Assembly (NCBI GenBank): GCA_963703895.1
Contig: CAVPFX010000002.1
Location: 806,001 to 870,000, forward strand
DNA from: VRUE01 sp963703895
GTDB lineage: Bacteria; Actinomycetota; Thermoleophilia; Solirubrobacterales; 70-9
DNA length: 64,000 nt
Direction: 5' to 3'
Both the position numbers and the translations under genes were made by a program. The notes under the pieces were generated by a model. That model saw only the letters and a program-made list of their open reading frames with translations, was not told the DNA's origin and searched no databases. This document shows, piece after piece, positions 34,578 through 41,337 of this stretch; within the stretch, counting starts at the first letter, position 1, and every line of letters begins with the position of its first letter.

Positions 34578-35816
34578 CTATTCAGAGTTCTTCTTGACCA
34601 GTTCCTTGAATTCTTCGACGACCTTGTCGACCGTGTTGCCAGCCACTTCTGTCGCCTTGATCCCGGTTGCCTTGTCGGTCGTATAGATCACCGCCGCGGC
34701 CACGGCCGCCGCGATCAGCACCAGCGCGACGAGGGCCATGACGAAGCGGGCGAAGCGGGAGAAGGCGCTGCGCTTGCGCTTGGCCTGCGCGGGGACCGGA
34801 GCCGGAGGCGGCGCCTGCCGCTGCTGCGGCGCCCGGGGGGCGGGGCGCCGGGTCGGTGAGGGCTGGGCCGGGCGGTACTCGGTCTGGGCCGTCTGGTCGA
34901 GGCGGCGAGTGGCGGTCTCGCCGCCGAGCACGTTGGTCGCGGCGGTTCCCTCTTCCAGCGGCAGCGTCACGTCCTCGCCTTGCATCCCGAGCGCGAGGCC
35001 GCCGGCGAGCTCGCTGGCGCTGGCGTAGCGTCGGTTGGGATCGCCCTCCAGCGCTCGCAGCACCGCCGCGCCCAGGGTCTCCGGCACGTCGTCGTTGTAG
35101 GTGCTGGGCGGCAGCGGTTTCTCGTTCTGCTGGCGCACCGCCAGCTCGGCCAGGGTCGATCCCTCGTAGGGCAGGCGACCGGTGAGGAACTGGTAGAGGA
35201 CGACGCCGAGCGCGTAGACGTCGGTGGCCGGGGTCGCCTCCTCGCCCCGCACCTGCTCGGGCGAGAGGTAGGCGGCGGTGCCGACGACCGAGCCGACCTG
35301 GGTGATCCGGGTCTGTTCGACCGCGCGGGCGATGCCAAAGTCGGTCAGCTTGATCGTCATCTCGCCGCCCCCGGCCGGGCCCCCGGTGACCATCAGGTTG
35401 CCGGGCTTGACGTCGCGGTGAATGATCCCGCGCCGGTGGGCGTAGTCCAGGCCGGCGCAGGCCTGGGCCCCGATCTCGGCCGTGGTCTCGGCATCGAGCG
35501 GGCCCTGGCGCTGCAGGATCTGTGCCCCCGACCGCCCTCGCACGTACTCCATGACGATGTAGTGGCGCCCCTCGTCGATGCCGGTGTCGTAGACCTGGAC
35601 GATGTTGGGGTGGATCAGCTTCGCCACCGCCAGCGCCTCGCGGCGGAAGCGGGCAACGAAGCGCTCGTCGTCGGAGAGGTGCTCGGCGAGGATCTTGACC
35701 GCGACCGTGCGCTCGAGGATCAGGTCGGTTGCCTGGTGCACGCTCGACATCCCGCCCGAGCCGAGCCGGTCGCCGATCTCGTAGCGCCCGGAGAGGACTC
35801 CCGAGGCCGCCATCAT
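34578..35816 (-). CDS. PknB-like Ser/Thr protein kinase
   Basis: The 412-residue protein has a complete Hanks kinase (about 11-270): glycine loop LGSGGMSSVHQA, VAVKIL Lys, HRDVKPGNLM catalytic loop, DFGIAR, and the activation segment TQVGSVVGTAAYLSPEQ. A Pro/Gln-rich juxtamembrane stretch leads to KRSAFSRFARF and one membrane helix (about 358-380), then only about 30 extracellular residues. PASTA repeats are absent, unlike PknB of cell-wall control. It overlaps the upstream lipoprotein gene (ATGATGA), so that lipoprotein is a candidate signal partner. Confidence 0.92.
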   Translation of the reverse strand: MMAASGVLSGRYEIGDRLGSGGMSSVHQATDLILERTVAVKILAEHLSDDERFVARFRREALAVAKLIHPNIVQVYDTGIDEGRHYIVMEYVRGRSGAQILQRQGPLDAETTAEIGAQACAGLDYAHRRGIIHRDVKPGNLMVTGGPAGGGEMTIKLTDFGIARAVEQTRITQVGSVVGTAAYLSPEQVRGEEATPATDVYALGVVLYQFLTGRLPYEGSTLAELAVRQQNEKPLPPSTYNDDVPETLGAAVLRALEGDPNRRYASASELAGGLALGMQGEDVTLPLEEGTAATNVLGGETATRRLDQTAQTEYRPAQPSPTRRPAPRAPQQRQAPPPAPVPAQAKRKRSAFSRFARFVMALVALVLIAAAVAAAVIYTTDKATGIKATEVAGNTVDKVVEEFKELVKKNSE

Positions 35817-36439
35817 TCGCCTCCGGACGCTGCGGGTGCGCCCGGGCTGACGCCGCCCGAGGCGCCGGTCCCGCCGTCTTCAGTCGGCGGCGGCGTGGTT
35901 GTGGTCGGTGCTTCTTCAGGCGTGGTTTCGGTTTCCGGCGGTTCTTTCTGTTCTTTCTTTTCCGCCTTCTCTGCTTCCTTTTCAAGCTCTTTTTCTTCCT
36001 TCTCCCGTTCCTTTTCTTCCTTCTTTTCCAGGCCCGGCGGGATCTTTTCGGCTTCTTCGGTGGTCGTCGCTTCGCTCGAGGGGGCGACCGCTTCGGTCTC
36101 TTCTTCTTCGCAACTGGCGACGACTTCGCTCAGCCGGGCCGCGCCCCGTTTCAGCGCTTCGACCAGCTTTGGATCGACCCCGGTCAGCCCTTCGACCTGG
36201 GAGTTGACTTCGCTGACGGCATCTTCGGCGCCGATGCATTCGCCTTCTTCGGCGTACTGCTTGACGCGGTCGAGGTTTTCGGTGATTTCGGCAGCGGTGT
36301 TGCCGGGCAGGAGCTTGGCGTCCTCGCCACCGCCGCAGGAGACGAGGGCGAGCGCCGCGGCAGCGCCCAGCACGAGGGCGAGCGTGGGTATGGCCAGCTG
36401 ACGCACCGTAGCGAGTCTAGAGAACGACCTCCGGCGCAT
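35813..36439 (-). CDS. Lipoprotein with charged coiled-coil and Pro/Thr-rich tail
   Basis: The 208-residue product begins MRRRSFSRL, then a hydrophobic stretch ending in the lipobox LALVSC. The middle (NTAAEITENLDRVKQYAEEG) is helical with two further Cys; the C-terminal half is a Glu/Lys repeat (KEEKEREKEEKELEKEAEKA) followed by a Thr/Pro/Gly tail typical of wall-spanning linkers. ATG 36439 follows AGGG by 5 nt; a GTG at 36463 overlapping the upstream stop is the alternative. It is coupled to the kinase gene. Confidence 0.72.
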   Translation of the reverse strand: MRRRSFSRLATVRQLAIPTLALVLGAAAALALVSCGGGEDAKLLPGNTAAEITENLDRVKQYAEEGECIGAEDAVSEVNSQVEGLTGVDPKLVEALKRGAARLSEVVASCEEEETEAVAPSSEATTTEEAEKIPPGLEKKEEKEREKEEKELEKEAEKAEKKEQKEPPETETTPEEAPTTTTPPPTEDGGTGASGGVSPGAPAASGGE

Positions 36440-36459
36440 ATTTACCCTGCATTTGAGCG

Positions 36460-37200
36460 TCACTGGCCGGTGTGGAGGCGGTCGGCGAGACGGCTAGGCA
36501 GGCCGGCCGCGACGATTGACGCCGCGGCTCGCTCGATCTCATAGGGCACGCGGTGAAAGAGGGCCGTTTGCGCCTCGGTGTCCAGCTCCAGCCAAGAAGA
36601 GCGCGGATCGCCGTCACGCGGCTGGCCGACGCTGCCGGGATTGACCAACCACTCGCCGCTGCTGAGATCGAGCAGGGCGCCATCGCTTGCCTGCGCGCCG
36701 CGTGTCTCCTCGCGCGATCCCTGCTCGGGCCGGTTGAAGAAGAGGGCGACGTGGGAGTGGCCGATCAGGCTGAGGCGTTGGCCGCTGGCATCCATGCCGA
36801 GGTCGGCCTGCTCGCTGGAGAGCACGTACTCCCAGACCGGGTCCCGCGGCGAGGCGTGGAAGAGGCCGATTTCCTGGCGCTCGCCCTGGGGCTCCAGCTC
36901 GCGCAGGAAGGCGAGCGTGTCCTCGCTGACCTTGGCCTGCGTCCACTCGACCGCGACCGCGGCGGCCTCGGAGAAGGAGGCGACGTCGAGCGCACCCAGC
37001 ACCGCCAGGTCGTGGTTGCCGACCAGGGAGATCGCGCAGCGCTCGCGGATCAGCGCCGCGCAGGCATCGGGCTCGGCTCCGTAGCCGAGCACGTCGCCGA
37101 GGCACCAGATCTCCTCGACCCCGGCCTCCTCGACCGCCTCGAGCACGGCTTCGAGCGCCGGCAGATTGGCGTGAATGTCGGTGATCGCCGCGATCCGCAC
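36460..37200 (-). CDS. Metallophosphoesterase (YfcE/ApaH-like)
   Basis: The 246-residue protein has the calcineurin-like di-metal motifs in order: ITDIHANLPAL near 5, LGDVLGYG near 38, GNHDLAVLG near 62, and IGHSHVALFF near 150, with the NPGSVGQPRDG loop near 200. It probably hydrolyses a phosphodiester or phosphomonoester; the substrate is unknown. GTG 37200 stands 7 nt after a TACGCT box on the minus strand, so it is likely leaderless. It is divergent from argS with 79 nt between. Confidence 0.88.
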   Translation of the reverse strand: MRIAAITDIHANLPALEAVLEAVEEAGVEEIWCLGDVLGYGAEPDACAALIRERCAISLVGNHDLAVLGALDVASFSEAAAVAVEWTQAKVSEDTLAFLRELEPQGERQEIGLFHASPRDPVWEYVLSSEQADLGMDASGQRLSLIGHSHVALFFNRPEQGSREETRGAQASDGALLDLSSGEWLVNPGSVGQPRDGDPRSSWLELDTEAQTALFHRVPYEIERAAASIVAAGLPSRLADRLHTGQ

Positions 37201-37207
37201 GCCGGCC

Positions 37208-37213
37208 AGCGTA
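37208..37213 (-). promoter_or_regulatory. Leaderless -10 box (TACGCT, minus strand)
   Basis: On the minus strand TACGCT ends 7 nt before GTG 37200, fixing that start over the much longer open frame. Confidence 0.5.
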
Positions 37214-37263
37214 CTCAGTGCCCCCGCCCGCCAGGACAGAGCGCAACCGCTGCCGCCTCTCCA

Positions 37264-37269
37264 TACGAT
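37264..37269 (+). promoter_or_regulatory. -10 box (TACGAT) for argS
   Basis: TACGAT ends 10 nt before ATG 37280, leaving at most a few leader bases. Confidence 0.4.
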
Positions 37270-37279
37270 GGGCGCGACG

Positions 37280-38923
37280 ATGGCAACCGCTGACCCGATC
37301 GCCGAGCTGCGCAGCGCAGTTGACACTGCCTCACGCGCCCTGCGCGAGGGGGAGGCGACGGGCCCCGAACCGACGCTGGAGCGCCCGCCCAAGGCCGAGC
37401 TGGGCGACTACAGCTCCAACGCGGCGATGCTGCTGGCCGCACCGTTGGGCGAAAACCCGCGCGACGTTGCTGCCCGCCTGGCGGAGCAGCTCACCGCCCA
37501 ACTGGGGGAGGGGACGGTCGAGCGGATCGAGGTGGCAGGCCCCGGCTTCATCAACTTCTTCCTCGCCGACGAGTGGTACCGGCAGGCGATGGTCAGTCTC
37601 GCCGCCGCCGGCGAGCGGCTGGGGCCGGCGCCGACCGCTTCGCCGGAGCGGATCCTGGTCGAGTTCGTCTCCGCCAACCCGACTGGCCCGCTGCATGTGG
37701 GCGGCGGTCGGCACGCCGCCTACGGCGACGCCCTGGTTCGCCTGCTCGAGGCGGCCGGGCACGAGGTGCAGCGCGAGTTCTACGTCAACGATGCCGGCGG
37801 TCAGATCGAACGCTTCGCCGCCTCGATCTCCGCCCGCATGAAGGGCGAGCAGCCGCCCGAGGATGGCTACGGCGGCGATTACGTGATCGGACTGGGCGAG
37901 CGGATCGCCGGCGAGCGGATCGACGCCAGCGACCTCGAGGCGATCGGCAGCCGCGGGGTCGAGCTGATCCTCGAGAACGTGCGCGGCACGCTCGATCGCT
38001 TCGGCGTTCGCTTCGACACCTGGTTCTCCGAGCGCGACCTCTACAGCCGCGGCGAGGTCGAGCAGGCCCTCGCCCAGCTTGACCGGGCTGGCCACACCTA
38101 CCGCCACGAAGAGGCGCTCTGGCTGCGCACGACGACCTTCGGCGACGACAAGGACCGGGTGCTGATCCGCGCCAACGGCGAACCCACCTACCTCGCCGCC
38201 GACGTTGCCTACCACTGGGACAAGCTCGAGCGTGGCTTCGGCCGGCTGGTCAACATCCTCGGCGCCGACCACCACGGGTACGTCCCCCGCGTGCGCGCCG
38301 CGATCGAGGCGCTTGGCGCCGACCCGGAGCGCTTCGAGGCGCTGATCATGCGCCTCGTCCACATCGTCGAAAGCGGCGAGCGAGCGCAGATGTCGAAGCG
38401 CAGCGGCGATTTCGTCGCGCTCGACGAACTGCTCGACGACATCGGCGTCGACGCGACCCGCTGGTTCATGCTCTGGCGCAGCCACGACACCACCGTCGAT
38501 CTCGACCTCGAGCTCGCCCGTCGCCAGTCGAACGACAACCCTGTCTACTACGTCCAGTACGCCCACGCTCGCATCGCCAGCATCCTGCGCAAAGCCGAGC
38601 AGCAGCCCGAAGCGATCGCCGGTGGGGCCGGTGCGCAGACCCCGGGCACCCCGCTCGAGCCGACCGAGCGCGAGCTGATCAAGCGCCTGCTCGAGTTCCC
38701 CGACGAGGTGCGCGAGGCGGCGGCGCGACGGGCGCCGCACCGGATCTGCACCTACTCGACCGCCGTCGCCGCCGACTTCCACGGCTTCTACCGCGACTGC
38801 CAGGTGATCGACGCCGAGGGAGAGGGCGTCGAGCGCTCGCGACTGGCACTCTCCCTGCTGACGATGCGCACGATCGCCGGCTCACTTGGCCTACTCGGCA
38901 TCTCCGCCCCGGAGCGGATGTGA
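37280..38923 (+). CDS. argS: Arginyl-tRNA synthetase
   Basis: The 547-residue class I synthetase charges tRNA-Arg. It has the N-terminal additional domain with LGDYSSNAAMLLA, the HIGH-equivalent SANPTGPLHVGGGRHAAYGD near 120, the catalytic-domain VNDAGGQIERFAASI, the KMSKS-equivalent QMSKRSGDFV near 372, and the DALR anticodon-binding domain at the C terminus. The frame is open to 37175, but ATG 37280 follows a TACGAT box. It overlaps the next gene by 1 nt. Confidence 0.96.
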   Translation: MATADPIAELRSAVDTASRALREGEATGPEPTLERPPKAELGDYSSNAAMLLAAPLGENPRDVAARLAEQLTAQLGEGTVERIEVAGPGFINFFLADEWYRQAMVSLAAAGERLGPAPTASPERILVEFVSANPTGPLHVGGGRHAAYGDALVRLLEAAGHEVQREFYVNDAGGQIERFAASISARMKGEQPPEDGYGGDYVIGLGERIAGERIDASDLEAIGSRGVELILENVRGTLDRFGVRFDTWFSERDLYSRGEVEQALAQLDRAGHTYRHEEALWLRTTTFGDDKDRVLIRANGEPTYLAADVAYHWDKLERGFGRLVNILGADHHGYVPRVRAAIEALGADPERFEALIMRLVHIVESGERAQMSKRSGDFVALDELLDDIGVDATRWFMLWRSHDTTVDLDLELARRQSNDNPVYYVQYAHARIASILRKAEQQPEAIAGGAGAQTPGTPLEPTERELIKRLLEFPDEVREAAARRAPHRICTYSTAVAADFHGFYRDCQVIDAEGEGVERSRLALSLLTMRTIAGSLGLLGISAPERM

Positions 38924-39558
38924 TGCTCGGTCGCCGCAACAAGCAGCCGGTATTGGCCGAGGTCACGACCTCGAGCAACGGCTCGAGCCGGCCGGGAGCA
39001 CTCGGTCGCGGCGAACTGGCGGTCTACGCGGAGTTGGCGACGAAGCTGGCGAACACGGGCTCCGTCTTCACGACCGGGCCGGCAAAGGGCGAGGTCGCAC
39101 TGGGCATCGCCGCCGCCGCTACTGCCGAAGGGCGCCGGGTCGCCCTGCTCGAGTGCGATCTGGCCGGGCCGGCCCTGGCCAGCAGGCTGGGTCTCGCCTC
39201 CGGCCCGGGACTGCACGAGTACCTGCTCGAGCAGGCCGAGGCGAGCGAGATCCTGCAGCCGCTGGTTCTTGCCGGTCCCGCCTCGGGCCGAGCAACCGAG
39301 CCGCTCGCCTGCATCGTCGCCGGCGAGCCCGAGCCCGAGCCGGTGGCGCTGCTCGACTCCGAGCGCTGCGATCACGCGATCGAGCGCCTGCGCCGCGCCT
39401 ATGACCTGCTGATCATCGACGGGCCGCCGCTGAGCGAAGACGCGGACTCGCTGCGCGCGGTGACCGAACACACCGCGGTCACGATCGCCTGCGGCGAGCG
39501 CGGGCAGCTGCCAAAGCGGATGCCGGTGCCGGTCACCGGCCTGGTCCTTTTCGACTGA
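38923..39558 (+). CDS. CpsD/MinD-like protein with degenerate P-loop
   Basis: The 211-residue protein resembles the cytoplasmic ATPase of polysaccharide co-polymerases: RRVALLECDLAGPALASRLGL replaces the Walker A' region and YDLLIIDGPPLSED the Walker B. The expected P-loop reads FTTGPAKGEVALGIA, lacking GK[ST], so ATP binding is doubtful. It starts inside the argS stop (TGATG) and runs convergently to ccmH. Function is unknown. Confidence 0.65.
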   Translation: MLGRRNKQPVLAEVTTSSNGSSRPGALGRGELAVYAELATKLANTGSVFTTGPAKGEVALGIAAAATAEGRRVALLECDLAGPALASRLGLASGPGLHEYLLEQAEASEILQPLVLAGPASGRATEPLACIVAGEPEPEPVALLDSERCDHAIERLRRAYDLLIIDGPPLSEDADSLRAVTEHTAVTIACGERGQLPKRMPVPVTGLVLFD

Positions 39559-39563
39559 GTCGG

Positions 39564-40040
39564 CTAAAGGTCGTAGCGCGAGATGTCGGCCTCGAGCCGC
39601 TCGGCATCCTCGCCGCGGGGTGCGTCGGAGGGGGCGCCGGGCGGCGACGCCTCGCTGCGGCCAGTGCGGCGCCAGCGCAGGACGCTGAAGATGACCGCCG
39701 CCGCCGCAAGCAGGAAGGCGAGGATCGGCACCAGGTAGGCGGAGAGGTCGAAGCCCGAGGCTTCCGGCTGAGCGAGGACCTCGGAGCCGTACTGGGCGAC
39801 CAGGGCGTCCTTGATCTCGGCCTTGCTCTTGCCGGCGGCGACTAGCTTGGCGATGAAGACCTTCTCGCGCCGCGCCTGCGGCGAGTCGGCGAGCTCGAGC
39901 AGGGTGCCGCAGATCGGGCACATCACTTCGTCTTCGATGTCTTGGACCGTGGTCTGCGGGATCGGGGCGGCGCTCGCCGCGCCCACCGGAGCCAAAAGCC
40001 CGAGCGCAATCGCGGCCAGCAGCATCGCCCCCCGCCTCAA
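39564..40040 (-). CDS. ccmH: Cytochrome c maturation protein CcmH
   Basis: The 158-residue protein has a signal sequence, the CcmH domain with the redox pair MCPICGTLLELADSPQA near 40, KDALVAQYGSEVLAQP, and a C-terminal membrane helix (YLVPILAFLLAAAAVIFSVL). CcmH keeps apocytochrome CXXCH thiols reduced for heme attachment. The gene is followed on the transcript by nothing close; the TlpA-like gene lies 55 nt upstream, so both belong to one unit, while ccmE and ccmF are 10 kb away. Confidence 0.93.
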   Translation of the reverse strand: MRRGAMLLAAIALGLLAPVGAASAAPIPQTTVQDIEDEVMCPICGTLLELADSPQARREKVFIAKLVAAGKSKAEIKDALVAQYGSEVLAQPEASGFDLSAYLVPILAFLLAAAAVIFSVLRWRRTGRSEASPPGAPSDAPRGEDAERLEADISRYDL

Positions 40041-40095
40041 CGAGCCCTCCCATGTGCCTTGGCGGTGGATGGCGAGGGAAAGGAACAGCGGAGGC

Positions 40096-40617
40096 TCACG
40101 ACTTGCCTTCGATCAGCGGCAGGACGCGTTCGCGCAGGAACTGGTCGTCGACCGGCCCGCGCCAGATCAGCGCCAGGTCGCCGTCGGGTTCGACCAGGAA
40201 GTTCTCCGGCACCCCGGTCGAGCCGAAGGCGTCGCTGCGCTCGTCGCCGACCGAGCGTAGCTGCGGGTAGCCGGTCGGGTGCTCGCGCAGGAAAGCGACG
40301 GCGTCGTCTTCGTTGTCCTGCACGTCGATGCCGACCACGGTCGTCTCGCGCCCGCGGTTCTGCTCATAGAAGTCCTGCAGCACCGGCGCCTCCTCGCGGC
40401 ACGGAATGCACCACGAGGCCCAGAGGTTGACCAGTACCCACGTGCCTCGGTAGTCGGCGATCGAGCCCTTGCCTGGGCCCGGCAGCGCCGGTAGGACCTT
40501 GTCGGGCACCGGATCGCCGACCGCGATCTTGGCCGCGCCCTTGTTGAGCAGGCCGAAGGCGAGCAGGCCGACGACAGCGAGGACGGCGAAGAAGGCGAGA
40601 AAGGAGCGGGTGCTCAC
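40096..40617 (-). CDS. TlpA/CcmG-like membrane-anchored thioredoxin
   Basis: The 173-residue protein has an N-terminal membrane anchor (FLAFFAVLAVVGLLAFGLL), then a thioredoxin fold with VNLWASWCIPCREEAPVLQ, the CxxC active site, and the cis-Pro loop GVPENFLVEPDG. It should deliver reductant outside the membrane to CcmH or apocytochrome c, the CcmG/DsbE role, given its position upstream of ccmH. Confidence 0.9.
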   Translation of the reverse strand: MSTRSFLAFFAVLAVVGLLAFGLLNKGAAKIAVGDPVPDKVLPALPGPGKGSIADYRGTWVLVNLWASWCIPCREEAPVLQDFYEQNRGRETTVVGIDVQDNEDDAVAFLREHPTGYPQLRSVGDERSDAFGSTGVPENFLVEPDGDLALIWRGPVDDQFLRERVLPLIEGKS

Positions 40618-40682
40618 GAACGGCGAACTCTAGTTCGCGCTCGCTCCCCGCAACCCCGTGGCGGCCGTAGAATCAGCCGCAC

Positions 40683-40755
40683 GCGGACGTAGCTCAGTTG
40701 GTAGAGCGCGAGCTTCCCAAGCTCGAGGTCGCGAGTTCGAACCTCGTCGTCCGCT
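40683..40755 (+). tRNA. tRNA-Gly (anticodon CCC)
   Basis: A full cloverleaf is visible: acceptor GCGGACG 40683-40689 with CGTCCGC 40748-40754 and discriminator T, D arm with GTTGGTAG, anticodon stem GAGCT/AGCTC around TTCCCAA giving anticodon CCC, and T arm with GTTCGAACC. CCA is not encoded. It reads GGG glycine codons. The 73-nt length is standard. Confidence 0.96.
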
Positions 40756-41337
40756 TTTGATTCCCGTTCCACCGCCCCCACGGAGCTGCCGGCAAACGTC
40801 GTCGCCATCGTTGCCCGGGTTCCCGACCGTGGTGGCGAGGGTGGCGGGATCGCAACGAAGAAGGAGTTTCACCACGCCCTGGCCCAGGCGGCGGCTCAAG
40901 CCGGTCTCAGATCCACCCCCAAGCCGGGCAGCAACCGGTACGGAAAGCTGAAGAAGACCGCGATTGGGGAACTGCTCGACGACTCCTGGATCAGGGGGCA
41001 GGCGGCGGAAATGGGCATCGGGGTGAGATCTCGGGAGGTTGCCCGCGAAACCGAGAAGCTCAAGCGGCAGGCCTTCAGGAACGCGGCGCAATACCGCCGC
41101 TTCCTCAGGGAAGCTCACTACACCCGCCGGGACGTCAAAGAGCGCGTCGAGATCCAGCTGCTTTCCGAACGGATCCAGGAAAGGATCTTGGCGGGGGTCA
41201 GCGGCGAAGTCGCCGCGCAGAGGGCCTTCGCCAAATTCATCGACGAATACGAAGAGCGGTGGCGCCTGCGGACGGTCTGCGCTCCCGGCTACGTCACCGT
41301 TCGCTGCTCGAACGGCCCGGCTGACACAAGCACCTAA
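40756..41337 (+). pseudogene. SurA/PpiC-like fragment lacking its 5' end, abutting tRNA-Gly
   Basis: From the base after the tRNA a frame runs without stop to TAA 41335, encoding LPANVVAIVARVPD near the start, ATKKEFHHALAQAAAQAG, the SurA_N-type LLDDSWIRGQAAEMGIGV, and a C terminus with YEERWRLRTVCAPGYVTVRC typical of secreted foldases in this group. No start codon precedes the ATG at 41011, and no signal peptide exists; the frame itself closes upstream within the tRNA. The gene has lost its N terminus. A 108-residue product from ATG 41011 is possible. It converges on the LuxR-type gene with a 3-nt overlap. Confidence 0.75.

Noticed and set aside
38923..39558. Active capsule tyrosine kinase (CpsD/BY-kinase)
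   Set aside because: The Walker A lysine and the C-terminal tyrosine cluster are absent and no polysaccharide genes are nearby.
40683..41337. Integrative element using tRNA-Gly as attachment site
   Set aside because: No integrase, no direct repeat of the tRNA 3' end and no cargo genes are visible within the window; only the truncated neighbouring gene hints at an old event.
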